Positions 24,956 through 33,539 of a stretch of 64,000 nt of DNA are shown here, piece by piece. A model generated the notes under the pieces. That model was given only the letters and a program-made list of their open reading frames with translations. It did no database searches and had not been told where the DNA came from. The translations under genes were made by a program, and so were the position numbers. Numbering within the stretch: position 1 is the first letter of the stretch; every line of letters begins with the position of its first letter. Source of the DNA: JACVRN01 sp963715565 (GTDB taxonomy: Bacteria; Acidobacteriota; Blastocatellia; Pyrinomonadales; Pyrinomonadaceae); contig OY970256.1 in assembly GCA_963715565.1 (NCBI GenBank), forward strand, positions 4,836,001 to 4,900,000, read 5' to 3'.

Positions 24956-25623
24956 CAGTTCACTTCTCGAATCAGCATAAATGATTCGGCGTACTCAACA
25001 CCAATGGTCGAGCCGCGCAGACGCGCCAGCGCGCGTATGCTCTCCAACGCGCGGGGCAGGGGATAGGGCTGCACCTCCGTCGGGTAGAGCGACATGATTT
25101 CCAGCTTACGCTCTATAAAGGGCGTGATGTCCGTGAACACGGTCGGGACAAACGAGCGCGCCACACCGGGCGGCATCGCGTCCGTCGAAGAGAGCGTCTC
25201 GTAGCTCAGGACGCGCCGCACCCCGTGCCTTGAGCTATAAAAAGGCTTGAGCGCAGACATAGCGGCTTCGAACGTCACGCGATGGTCGGAGTGCACGTCG
25301 CCCGCGTGATTCAGGTAGACGCAATCGGGGCGCGCTTCGTCAATCACGTCGCGAATCCCGCGAATGGCGTCTTCGAGCGCCAGCCGGTCCATCTGCACCG
25401 TGGGAAAACCAAGACGAAAAACCTGCTCGAAGTCGTAAGCGGCTGCGACCCGCTCGATTTCGGTTTCCTTGGTACGCAAAGTTTCGGCGGACCACTCGGG
25501 CTCGTGCCCCTTTGTGACAATCAGCCAGATGAGCTGGTCGCCGCTCTCCCTGTGTTTGAGCAGAGTGCCGCCCGAGCCTAAGGTCTCATCGTCAGGATGA
25601 GGTGCAATGACCAATACTCTCAT
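24955..25623 (-). CDS. PIG-L/LmbE-family deacetylase
   Basis: The N-terminal metal-site motif PHPDDETLGSGGTL (the PHPDDE box) and the later HSDHRVTF block are diagnostic of the PIG-L family, zinc enzymes that remove N-acetyl groups from GlcNAc-type sugars. At 222 residues the protein is of normal length. In a nonulosonate operon it could open a position for an alternative acyl substituent, such as formyl or acetimidoyl. The true substrate is not visible. It lies between a methyltransferase gene and the LegH-like gene with almost no spacing. Confidence 0.87.
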   Translation of the reverse strand: MRVLVIAPHPDDETLGSGGTLLKHRESGDQLIWLIVTKGHEPEWSAETLRTKETEIERVAAAYDFEQVFRLGFPTVQMDRLALEDAIRGIRDVIDEARPDCVYLNHAGDVHSDHRVTFEAAMSALKPFYSSRHGVRRVLSYETLSSTDAMPPGVARSFVPTVFTDITPFIERKLEIMSLYPTEVQPYPLPRALESIRALARLRGSTIGVEYAESFMLIREVN

Positions 25624-25638
25624 GCTTATCGTTTTGAA

Positions 25639-26340
25639 TCAGACGGCTTCAAGGGCCAAGACCCAGCGGGAAAATTTTTGTTTGTAGTCAGGGCCGAGCT
25701 TCTGCTCAGTGATTTCACTGTAGATGATTCGGAAAAGGCCGTCAAACAGCGCGGCGATTTCGTCTTCGGCAAAGAAATGCTGCACCAGCCCCTTCTCGTA
25801 ACCTTCGGCCAGCTCGTAGGTGTTGCGCGCTACTTCCTTACCGATTCCGCATTCGTAATCTTCGTTCGACCTCAAATCACAATAGAAAAGTCCGCCCGGT
25901 TTCAAGACCCTGCGCACTTCGCGCGCCGCAGCTTCCGCCGTTTCTCCCGGCACGTGGTCGAGCACGCCGTGTGAGACCACCACGTCGAAGGTCGCGTCCG
26001 TGTAGGGCAATGCCGTGATGTCGCCGACGCGAAAATCCACGTCGAGCTGTTCACGCGCGGCCCAATCCGTGGCCCATTCAATCGCCTGCGGCGAAACGTC
26101 TATGCCGGATGCTTTGACGCCCTGACGCGCGAAGTAAATCGCATGACGGCCATTGCCGCAGCCTAGGTCCAGCACGCGCTCGACCTTGCGGCGCACTTCG
26201 TAACGGTCGTGCGTCAGCTTTTTCTGAATCAGCCGCGAGCAGAAACGTATGATGTCCTCGTTCGGATACCACATGGTCATAAACTTCTGGCTGTAAACCT
26301 CGTCCCAACGTTTGTTGGCGTCGCTCTCGTGCTGAGCCAT
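25639..26340 (-). CDS. Class I SAM-dependent methyltransferase
   Basis: A 233-residue methyltransferase with motif I VLDLGCGNGRHAIYFARQG, motif post-I ASGIDVSPQAIEWA and motif IV FDVVVSHGVLDHVPG. The fold is that of Methyltransf_11/25 proteins. An AGGAG ribosome binding site precedes the ATG. Its target is probably the sugar or its amine in the nonulosonate branch. It is embedded between legG and the PIG-L gene. Nothing in the sequence narrows the substrate further. Confidence 0.85.
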   Translation of the reverse strand: MAQHESDANKRWDEVYSQKFMTMWYPNEDIIRFCSRLIQKKLTHDRYEVRRKVERVLDLGCGNGRHAIYFARQGVKASGIDVSPQAIEWATDWAAREQLDVDFRVGDITALPYTDATFDVVVSHGVLDHVPGETAEAAAREVRRVLKPGGLFYCDLRSNEDYECGIGKEVARNTYELAEGYEKGLVQHFFAEDEIAALFDGLFRIIYSEITEQKLGPDYKQKFSRWVLALEAV

Positions 26341-26363
26341 AAAGGGAAATCTCCTCGGCTAAT

Positions 26364-27521
26364 CTAGTAGGTCAAATCTTTATTCAAAAGCTTTTCATCA
26401 ATCGGGGTGGAAGCCAGAAGCTCTGCGACGCGCTCTCCAGTGTGCCCATCGCCGAACGGGTTCGAGCAACGTCGCACACGTTCCTTCACGTCTTCATCAT
26501 CCAAAATAGCGCGCACCTGCCGGACAATCTCGCGACGGTCGTGCGGCACAAAAAAGAGGTTCTCCGCGTGATGCCGCGCCGTTTGCCTGCGGCCCGCGTT
26601 GATGACCGGGAGACGAAGAAAAGGCGCTTCCAAAAGCCCCAGGCTCGAATTGCCAATCAAACACGCGGCCCCCCGCAGCAAGTTGACGAAAGGAACCTCC
26701 GGAATATTTTTGAAGACGTGAAACGCTGGGTGCGATGTGTACTCTTCTATAACTTCTATAATCTGTCGGCTTCCCGCATCGGAATTCGGATAGCTGATGA
26801 AAGTCTGCAAGCCCAGTTCTTTTGCTGCCTCTAAAGTCTCGCGCATCTGCGCTCCGGCCTCCGTGAATTCCGACGAGAGCGGATGTTGAATCACCACCAG
26901 GTAAGGTTTTTCAATTCGCTCCACATTCAGCTCACGCGCCAGCTCACTTGCATCCAGCTCCACTGCGCGACGCATACGGTCAAGCCCCGCGTGCCCCACG
27001 TTGTGCACGCGCCACTCATCCTCGCCCGAACGAATAAGACGCTCCTTCGCCTCTTCGTGCGTTGTCAGAAGCAGGTGCGAGAGACGCGAGACGGCGTGCC
27101 GCACCATGTCGTCCACGTTGCCGACCACGCGGTCGCCAGCGCCGTAATGCGCCACGGCAAGACCCATGTACGCGCCGCAGAGCGCGGTCGTGATGGCCTC
27201 CTCGCGGTCAGCAGGAGCGATGAGCCAGTCGGGTCGCAAACGGTCAACGACGTGCGAGAGAACCTGCAACTGAACCGCGCTCCCCTTGAGTCTGGCCGCG
27301 TCGTGGTCCGAGTAAAGCAGGCTCTCTATGCGCTCGACCACGGGAAAGCCGTCCGCCTCTATCTCTTTAATCGTGTGGCCGTGCAACGGAGAAAGATGCG
27401 CGCCCGTGGCGACAAGCTTCAGCTCAAGCTCCGGATGTTCCATGATCGCCTGAAAAATCGGGCGCTGTAGAAAATACTCCGAGCGTATGCCTGTTACTCC
27501 GAGCACCTGTAGCTTTCTCAT
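26364..27521 (-). CDS. legG: LegG-like hydrolysing UDP-N-acetylglucosamine 2-epimerase
   Basis: LegG releases the nucleotide and inverts C2 to give 2,4-diacetamido-2,4,6-trideoxymannose. The protein from the ATG at 27521 starts MRKLQVLGVTGIRSEYF and shows the family blocks VATGAHLSPLHG, DRLRPDWLIAPADREE and LIGNSSLGLLEAP. Its 385 residues fit the 2-epimerase family (GT-B fold). The start codon overlaps the previous stop as ATGA; the longer frame back to 27587 runs into the WbqC gene. Placement in the same operon as legB, legC and legI supports LegG over NeuC. Confidence 0.88.
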   Translation of the reverse strand: MRKLQVLGVTGIRSEYFLQRPIFQAIMEHPELELKLVATGAHLSPLHGHTIKEIEADGFPVVERIESLLYSDHDAARLKGSAVQLQVLSHVVDRLRPDWLIAPADREEAITTALCGAYMGLAVAHYGAGDRVVGNVDDMVRHAVSRLSHLLLTTHEEAKERLIRSGEDEWRVHNVGHAGLDRMRRAVELDASELARELNVERIEKPYLVVIQHPLSSEFTEAGAQMRETLEAAKELGLQTFISYPNSDAGSRQIIEVIEEYTSHPAFHVFKNIPEVPFVNLLRGAACLIGNSSLGLLEAPFLRLPVINAGRRQTARHHAENLFFVPHDRREIVRQVRAILDDEDVKERVRRCSNPFGDGHTGERVAELLASTPIDEKLLNKDLTY

Positions 27522-28234
27522 AAAGTGTCCCGAAGCGGCCTCCAATCTCCGGCCTCCGAAATCAACTGCGCTGCCTTGTCCGGGCAATTCAGCAAGAGGT
27601 CCAATGTGGAAAGGTCCGGCACAAAGCCTGCGCGCTGCGAGTGCGCCTGCTCATACTCGAAAGGCGTCCACTCCTGTACCAGAATCTCGCAACCCGCCTG
27701 TTCAAAATCTTCCGCCCGCATATATTGGAGCGCGCCCGTGCCCGTCAGGTAAAAATCCGCGCCGAGCGCCGCGCACAGAGAAGCAACAAGCTCTGAAGCC
27801 TCGCCCCTCCTGTCCGGAATCTCCGACGCACGCACGCGCCGCGTCTTTACATTTAACTTTTCCAGCATCCACTCTGTCGAAGCAATAGCCGTTTCACACA
27901 GCGAGTCGGTCGGCTCGTTCAAGAGCGCTTCCAATTCTTCCTTCCACATTTCAAACCCCGGCGTGCGCGCGTAATTGGCCGCGAGGGTTTTCCAGTGCTT
28001 GCGCTTGGCTTTCGTATCCGCGATGCGCGTCTCAAGAATGCTCTGCCCGAATTCATGGCGCACGGGCAGGCTGAGCCACTGCGCCCCTTGCGCCGTTTTT
28101 ATCTGGTTGCGATTCTGCACGCCGTTCTTGCTAAATTGCACCGTGTCAAGATACACGAATATATCAGCCGACATTACTTTGTGCACATACGGCGGCCAAG
28201 GCCAGTATTGCGGTTGATGAATCGCGACTCTCAC
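27518..28234 (-). CDS. WbqC-family protein
   Basis: The 238-residue protein starts at a GTG (28234) that overlaps the preceding stop codon as GTGA, giving VRVAIHQPQYWPWPPYVHKV. That N-terminus and the later SLPVRHEFGQSI and YLTGTGALQYM blocks are typical of the WbqC family, found in many O-antigen and capsule clusters. The family's biochemical role is not established. The frame continues upstream without a stop to 28444, but that part overlaps the aminotransferase gene. Confidence 0.86.
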   Translation of the reverse strand: MRVAIHQPQYWPWPPYVHKVMSADIFVYLDTVQFSKNGVQNRNQIKTAQGAQWLSLPVRHEFGQSILETRIADTKAKRKHWKTLAANYARTPGFEMWKEELEALLNEPTDSLCETAIASTEWMLEKLNVKTRRVRASEIPDRRGEASELVASLCAALGADFYLTGTGALQYMRAEDFEQAGCEILVQEWTPFEYEQAHSQRAGFVPDLSTLDLLLNCPDKAAQLISEAGDWRPLRDTL

Positions 28235-29403
28235 TTTTCCAGCTTCGCGGCGGTCGCCATTCTTGAAACGTGATAGAGAAGTCGCTCGACGACATATTCG
28301 GCGTCCACATCCCGCATGCGCGCGTGAATCGGCAGGCAGATGTGCTGCGAGAGGATGCTTTCGGCTCGCGGCAGTAGACCGGGGCGCGTGCCAAGCGTTT
28401 CCTGATAGACGGGCTGCAAGTGGACCGGAGGGTCGTACGCCCAATCAATCACGATTTTGTCCGCGGCGAGCGCGTCTCTTAAAGCCACTCGGTCCACGGG
28501 CACGGTCGGCGTCGCCACGTAGCGCCAGTAGCTGGGCACGCTTCCTTCTTCCGGCAGCAAGGGGACAAACATCTCGCTCTTTAACAACTGCTCGTCGTAG
28601 ACGGCTGCGACTCGGCGGCGCGTGAGAAGAAATTCGGGCAGCGAGCGCAACTGGCTCGTGCCCATCGCGGCGGCTGTTTCCGTAAACCGATTGTTTCTGC
28701 CCGGCAACTTGTACAACTCTTCGCGCCGCTCCATGTCGCGCCCGCGATGTTGCAGGCTACGGCACGTCCTTGCAATGTCTTCGCGCGCGGTGGTCAGCAT
28801 GCCGCCTTCGCCCGTCGTCATAATCTTGGTCGGATAAAACGAAAAGCATCCGGCATCGCCAAAGCTCCCGGCGCGCCGCCCGTTTAATTCCGCGCCGGGC
28901 GCGTGCGCCGCGTCTTCTATGACGAACAATCCGGCCTCGTGCATACGCTCTATAAAGGCAGGCAGCTCGGGCGAGATAAAGCCGCCGAAGTGCACGACGA
29001 TGGCCCCGCGCGTTCGTTCGTTAACACGCGACCACGCATCATCAAAATCCATCGAAAAAGTTTTCGCGGAGATTTCCGTAAACGTGGGACGCGCGCCCGT
29101 GAGCGAGACGGCCATCCCTGTTGCTATAAAAGTCTCGGCAGGGACGAGCACTTCATCGCCCGCACGAACGCCTAAAGCGACGAGCGCGGCTTCGAGCGAT
29201 GAAGTGCAACTCGGAAACGCCACGCCGTAGGGGACGCCGCAAAGCGCTGCGAACTCCTGCTCGAAACGCGCGACGCGCGGACCCATCGCCAGCATCCCGT
29301 TCAAAATCTCGCTGAACTCTTTTTGCAACCACTCCTGCTCCTCCGGCGGAAAATACGGATAAGCGGTTGTCAAAGGATGCTCAGGGTTATGCTCGTAATT
29401 CAT
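28231..29403 (-). CDS. DegT/DnrJ/EryC1/StrS-family sugar aminotransferase
   Basis: A 390-residue PLP enzyme: MGPRVARFEQEFAALCGV, FPSCTSSLEAALVALGVRAG, the VIEDAAHAPGAELNGRRAG block and the PLP lysine in CFSFYPTKIMTTGEGG. It aminates a keto sugar, position unknown. It is separate from legC in sequence and lies beside an NAD-dependent epimerase/dehydratase and a WbqC gene, so it may serve a second amino sugar. The start overlaps the end of the epimerase gene by 17 bp. Confidence 0.88.
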   Translation of the reverse strand: MNYEHNPEHPLTTAYPYFPPEEQEWLQKEFSEILNGMLAMGPRVARFEQEFAALCGVPYGVAFPSCTSSLEAALVALGVRAGDEVLVPAETFIATGMAVSLTGARPTFTEISAKTFSMDFDDAWSRVNERTRGAIVVHFGGFISPELPAFIERMHEAGLFVIEDAAHAPGAELNGRRAGSFGDAGCFSFYPTKIMTTGEGGMLTTAREDIARTCRSLQHRGRDMERREELYKLPGRNNRFTETAAAMGTSQLRSLPEFLLTRRRVAAVYDEQLLKSEMFVPLLPEEGSVPSYWRYVATPTVPVDRVALRDALAADKIVIDWAYDPPVHLQPVYQETLGTRPGLLPRAESILSQHICLPIHARMRDVDAEYVVERLLYHVSRMATAAKLEK

Positions 29404-30271
29404 CTCTATACTCTCTCAAGGAGTCTGCGAGCGTTCTTGGATTAAAGCCTAAAATCCTGCGCGCTTCCGTGATGTCCGCGTAAAGATCAAACAGCGAAAC
29501 GGGACGGTCAACCGGCACGATGGCGCTTCGACTTTCAAAAGCTTCGACCAGCGCCAACGCATATTCTCCGGTCGTCACGCGCCGACCGCAACCGAGATTG
29601 ATAACAGCCGCCCCCGTTTCAACGGGACGCGTCACACATGCCTCAATAGCTTCAATTACATCTTCAACGTACAGCGCATCTCGCACCAGTCGCCCTTGCG
29701 CAAACAACTCGACGGGCTCGTCTTTCATCACGACGCGCGCAAGGCCGTCAATAAAGCTGTCCGCCTGACCCGCGCCGTACAAACTCGGCAAGCGAAGGAT
29801 GACGACCCTTGAGCGATCTTGAAAAGTCTCCACAAGCTGCTCGCCCCAGCGTTTCGTCGCCGAGTAGGGTAAAGCGCCCCCGCACGCGCTCGTTTCCCTG
29901 ACGGGGTTTGTCCCGGGCCGGCCATAGACGCTGAGGGTCGAAGTATAGATGAGCGTATGGGGCGGCGACTCACGAAGCGCGTCGAGCAGGTTCTCGGTCG
30001 CCAGCACGTTTGATTTCACGTACTCCGACAGCTCTTTTGAGCCCGGCTGCTTTGACGCCGCGTGAATCACCACGTCCGGCCAGCCGCTTTCAAGACCTAA
30101 AGCTTCAAGCTCTGCACGTGCCGAAGCGGAAGCCAAGTCAATCTCGACCGAGCGGCCACCGAAAACGCTCGCGCGTCTCGATAAGCCCACAACCTCGTGG
30201 CCCGCGCTGGAAAATTTTCGCGCCGTGCGCCCGCCCAAAAATCCGGCTGAGCCTGTGATCCAGATTTTCAT
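29387..30271 (-). CDS. NAD-dependent sugar epimerase/dehydratase
   Basis: Extended SDR of 294 residues with MKIWITGSAGFLGGRTARKF (nucleotide binding) and LPYSATKRWGEQLV (Tyr and Lys of the active site), and a C-terminal substrate domain ending FNPRTLADSLREY. Length and order fit sugar-nucleotide epimerases or 4-reductases. The neighbouring aminotransferase may use its product. Which sugar it acts on cannot be read. Confidence 0.85.
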   Translation of the reverse strand: MKIWITGSAGFLGGRTARKFSSAGHEVVGLSRRASVFGGRSVEIDLASASARAELEALGLESGWPDVVIHAASKQPGSKELSEYVKSNVLATENLLDALRESPPHTLIYTSTLSVYGRPGTNPVRETSACGGALPYSATKRWGEQLVETFQDRSRVVILRLPSLYGAGQADSFIDGLARVVMKDEPVELFAQGRLVRDALYVEDVIEAIEACVTRPVETGAAVINLGCGRRVTTGEYALALVEAFESRSAIVPVDRPVSLFDLYADITEARRILGFNPRTLADSLREYRDELRA

Positions 30272-30307
30272 CTCTAGTCTTCGGTGCTTGTCGCAAGCAG
30301 GATGCAG

Positions 30308-31378
30308 CTACTCCACCATCTCCAAATCAAACATGCTGCCCGCTTCGATATCAACACGAAGCGTGCGGCCTACAAGCTGCGGAAGCATCGCCGTGGGTAA
30401 GCCTGTGCCGGGTCGCCGTGCTGCAATCATCTCGCGCGTCAATTGCGTGCCCGCCGCGATGTCGCGCGCCGCCGTCAAGCTTCTTCTAGCGATGCGCGCC
30501 GTCTCACGCTCGCTCTCGGCGCACTCTTTTCTACCGTGCCCAAGCGCAGCCTCGACCCTGCGTATGCCACGCACAAGCGCCGCAAGCTCCGTAGGCTCAA
30601 GCGAAGCCTTGTGATCCGGGCCGGGCAAATTTCTGTCGAGAGTTAAATGCTTTTCGATGACGCATGCACCGAGCGCTGCGGCGGCGAGCGCGACTTCTGT
30701 GCCTTCCGTGTGGTCGGAATAGCCGACGGGAAGTTGAAACGCCTCGCGCATCGTGTGCATCGCGCGCAGGTTCACGTCTTCTGCTCGGGCCGGATAATTT
30801 GTCACGCATTGGAGCAGGACAAGCTCGTCGCCGCCAGCTTCCGTGAAGACGCGCACGGCCATCTTCACCTCGTCCATATTCGACATGCCCGTAGAGAGAA
30901 TCACTGGCTTCCCTTTGCGCGCGATGTGCGTGAGCAGCGGCAGGTTCGTCAAATCGCCGGAGCTGACTTTGAAGGCCGGGACTCCGAGTTCTTCGAGCAT
31001 GTCTGCGGCCTCTTCGTCAAACGGCGTCGAGAGAAAAATTATCCCTCGCTGGCGGCAATAATCGGAGAGCGTGCGATGCGCGTCGCGCGACAATTCCAGC
31101 CGCTTGAGCATGGCGAGCTGTGATTCGTCGGCTTCGGTGTTGCGTAATTGATACTCTGCTTTGGGCGCAGCTTCGGTTGCCAGAGCTTCGGCGCGGAAGG
31201 TCTGAAACTTGACGGCATCGGCTCCCGCATCAGCCGCCGCGTCAACCAACCGGTGGGCGATTTCCATGTCGCCGTTATGATTGACGCCCGCTTCGGCGAT
31301 GATAAAGACGGGATTGCCCAGCCCCACGGGCCTCTCACCTATCAGGATAGAATGCTGCTCTGTTTCGGTCTCTGGCAT
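30308..31378 (-). CDS. legI: Nonulosonic acid synthase (LegI/NeuB/PseI family)
   Basis: The TIM-barrel domain opens with FIIAEAGVNHNGDMEIAHRL and contains VKFQTFRAEAL, FLSTPFDEEAADMLEELGV and VILSTGMSNMDEV. A C-terminal SAF (antifreeze-like) domain follows (RSLTAARDIAAGTQLTREMI). The enzyme condenses phosphoenolpyruvate with a 6-deoxy-diacetamido mannose, or with ManNAc if it is a NeuB. LegI is inferred from the surrounding leg genes. The ATG at 31378 gives a normal N-terminus; a GTG at 31396 has a slightly better-placed AGGAG about 12 nt upstream and is an alternative. The PEP- and metal-binding blocks appear intact. Confidence 0.87.
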   Translation of the reverse strand: MPETETEQHSILIGERPVGLGNPVFIIAEAGVNHNGDMEIAHRLVDAAADAGADAVKFQTFRAEALATEAAPKAEYQLRNTEADESQLAMLKRLELSRDAHRTLSDYCRQRGIIFLSTPFDEEAADMLEELGVPAFKVSSGDLTNLPLLTHIARKGKPVILSTGMSNMDEVKMAVRVFTEAGGDELVLLQCVTNYPARAEDVNLRAMHTMREAFQLPVGYSDHTEGTEVALAAAALGACVIEKHLTLDRNLPGPDHKASLEPTELAALVRGIRRVEAALGHGRKECAESERETARIARRSLTAARDIAAGTQLTREMIAARRPGTGLPTAMLPQLVGRTLRVDIEAGSMFDLEMVE

Positions 31379-31422
31379 CTCGAAGTTGAAAATCACGCTC
31401 GGCGCTCTCTCTCCTCTTTTGT

Positions 31423-32214
31423 TTAAGGCAGCGAGTAGAGCCCGTTGCGGCGGTCTGCGAAAAATGGAAAGCGGCGGCGCGTCTCTTCGACACGCGAGAG
31501 GTCCACGTCCGCCATGAGCAGGGATTCGCTCTCGTCGCCTTCGACCACGATTTCTCCCCAAGGGTCTATCACCATAGAGTGGCCGAAGAAGACGTTGCCG
31601 TTGCCCTGGCCTACGCAGTTCGTAGCCGCGACGAAAATTTGATTCTCAATTGCGCGCGCGCGCAAGAGAGTGCGCCAGTGCTCAAGACGCGGGTGCGGCC
31701 ACTCGGCGGAAAGCAGAATAATCTGCGCGCCCGCGAGTGCGTAAGCGCGAAACATCTCTGGAAAGCGCAGGTCGTAACAGATAGCCATCCCGGCCTCGCC
31801 CCACGGCAGGCTTGCCAGCCGTAGCTCGTCGCCCGGCGAGAGATATTCAGGCTCCTGCATCAAGCCAAAGAGATGAATCTTGCTGTATGAAGCGAGCAGG
31901 CGGCCATCGGGCGCAAACAGAACCTGCGTGTTAAAGCACCGGCCTCCACTGGCTTCAAGCTGCGAGCCGCAAATGTAGACCTCGAACTCGCGTGCGACGT
32001 TTGCGACTTCCGCAAACGCGCCTTCGTTTAACTGAGAAGCGTGCTCGCGCGCTCTCTTCAAATCGTAGCCCGTGGTCCAAAGCTCGGGCAGCAGGACAAG
32101 CTCCGCGCCGCCCGCTTTAGCTTCCGCGACAAAGCGGCGTGCGCGCTCGAAGTTCTCTTGCGGCTGGCCCAAGACGACTTCCATCTGCGCCAGCGCTACT
32201 TTCAAGGCTGCCAT
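31423..32214 (-). CDS. Carbon-nitrogen hydrolase (nitrilase superfamily amidase)
   Basis: The 263-residue protein has the nitrilase-fold catalytic set: Glu near residue 44 (LLPELWTTGYD), Lys in SYSKIHLFGLM and Cys in MAICYDLRFPEMF, followed by NCVGQGNGNVFFGHSMVIDP. It resembles omega-amidase or YafV-type enzymes that hydrolyse small amides. It overlaps the class III aminotransferase gene by ATGA, so the two are probably coupled. A nitrilase inside a glycan operon is unusual; it might release an amino acid-derived group or metabolise a by-product. Confidence 0.86.
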   Translation of the reverse strand: MAALKVALAQMEVVLGQPQENFERARRFVAEAKAGGAELVLLPELWTTGYDLKRAREHASQLNEGAFAEVANVAREFEVYICGSQLEASGGRCFNTQVLFAPDGRLLASYSKIHLFGLMQEPEYLSPGDELRLASLPWGEAGMAICYDLRFPEMFRAYALAGAQIILLSAEWPHPRLEHWRTLLRARAIENQIFVAATNCVGQGNGNVFFGHSMVIDPWGEIVVEGDESESLLMADVDLSRVEETRRRFPFFADRRNGLYSLP

Positions 32215-33536
32215 CAGTTGAACTTTCTAAACACGGGCTTGACCGCAGGGCCGACCAGATAATTTTCGACTCCCTCTTCGAGCGCGCGCCCGTAAACTTC
32301 CAGCGCCTCGGTCGCAGCTTCCAGAGTTTGCTCTACCTCTCGCTCGGTGTGCGAATAACTGATGGCAAGATAGGGAATCGACACGCCCTGCGAAAACATC
32401 TCCTGCAAGAACAGTGTGCGAAGCGGCATCGAGACCTGTCCCTCGCGGTCACGGGTTAAGATGTAGGGGCTGCAAGGATAGCCCATGCAGGCAATCTGCT
32501 CACCCAATCCCATCTCGCCCGCCAGCGAGTTAAAGCCTTCCTGAAAGAGTTTCCCGATTTTCCAGATGTGGGCCGTCACGTCCCGTTCGGCCATCTCCTG
32601 AAGCGTCGCAATGGAAGCCGCGAGCGAATGCGTCTCGCCGCCGTGTGTGCTCGAAAGCAGAAAAACTTTCGGCTTGTCGTGAAGGATTCCGCCAAGCTCC
32701 ATAATCTCTCGCTTGCCTACGAGCGCCGCCACGGAGAAGCCGTTGCCGAGAGCCTTGCCAAAAGTAGACATGTCCGGCACTAAATCAAAGTAAGTCTGCG
32801 CGCCGCCCAGATGCCAGCGAAAACCGGAAATCATTTCGTCAAAGATTAAGACCGCGCCGTTCGCGTGCGCGACATCCCGCACCTTTGATAAAAATCCGTC
32901 TCGCGGAGGTTCTGTCGCGACCGGCTCCATGATGACGCAGGCGATCTGGCCCGGATGCGACGCGAACAGCTTTTCAAGACTTTCGATGTCGTTGTAGTGA
33001 AACGCGTGGGTCTGCTCGACGATTGCCTGCGGGATGCCCGCGTTGGCCGGCGTCGTGCCTATGAACCAATCGTCAAAGCTATAAAAGGGATGCTCTTTAC
33101 AAATGGCGACGTGGTCGCGTCCCGTGTAGGCGCGCGCGAGCCTGACAGCCGCGGAAGTCACGTCCGAGCCGTTCTTCGCAAACTTAATCATCTGCGCCGA
33201 AGGGATGAGACGCGACATCAACTCCGCCAGCTCGACTTCCACGGGCGAGGGGCGCACAAAGTTTGTTCCTTTAGCGAGCTGTTCATTAACAGCCTCAATC
33301 ACGCGCGGGTAGCCGTGGCCGAGGATTACCGAACGCAACCCCATGCCCCAATCCAGAAACTCGTTGCCGTCCACGTCCCAGACGCGACACCCCATCCCGC
33401 GCTCTATAAAGCCGGGCGCGTTCAAAGGAAACTGGTCGTCCCCTTTACTGTAGGTGTGGCAGCCCGCAGGAATTAATTCATGCGCGCGCCGGGACAATTC
33501 CTTTGACCTCTCAAACGAGGTAATTCTCTTCGTCAT
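32214..33536 (-). CDS. Class III PLP aminotransferase (glutamate-1-semialdehyde aminomutase-like)
   Basis: The 440-residue protein follows the GSA aminomutase fold: AHELIPAGCHTYSKGDDQFP near the start, DVDGNEFLDWGMGLRSVILGHG, VIMEPVATEPP, LIFDEMISGFRWH and the PLP lysine in FGKALGNGFSVAALVG. True HemL proteins usually lie near haem genes and keep a different set of active-site residues; here the glycan context argues for a sugar aminotransferase. Similar paralogues occur beside SpsF-like nucleotidyltransferases in other polysaccharide loci, as here. Confidence 0.84.
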   Translation of the reverse strand: MTKRITSFERSKELSRRAHELIPAGCHTYSKGDDQFPLNAPGFIERGMGCRVWDVDGNEFLDWGMGLRSVILGHGYPRVIEAVNEQLAKGTNFVRPSPVEVELAELMSRLIPSAQMIKFAKNGSDVTSAAVRLARAYTGRDHVAICKEHPFYSFDDWFIGTTPANAGIPQAIVEQTHAFHYNDIESLEKLFASHPGQIACVIMEPVATEPPRDGFLSKVRDVAHANGAVLIFDEMISGFRWHLGGAQTYFDLVPDMSTFGKALGNGFSVAALVGKREIMELGGILHDKPKVFLLSSTHGGETHSLAASIATLQEMAERDVTAHIWKIGKLFQEGFNSLAGEMGLGEQIACMGYPCSPYILTRDREGQVSMPLRTLFLQEMFSQGVSIPYLAISYSHTEREVEQTLEAATEALEVYGRALEEGVENYLVGPAVKPVFRKFN

Positions 33537-33539
33537 CTC

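Noticed and set aside
32214..33536. hemL (glutamate-1-semialdehyde aminomutase) for haem synthesis
   Set aside because: The fold matches, but the gene is translationally coupled to a nitrilase within a sugar operon, and no haem gene is near.
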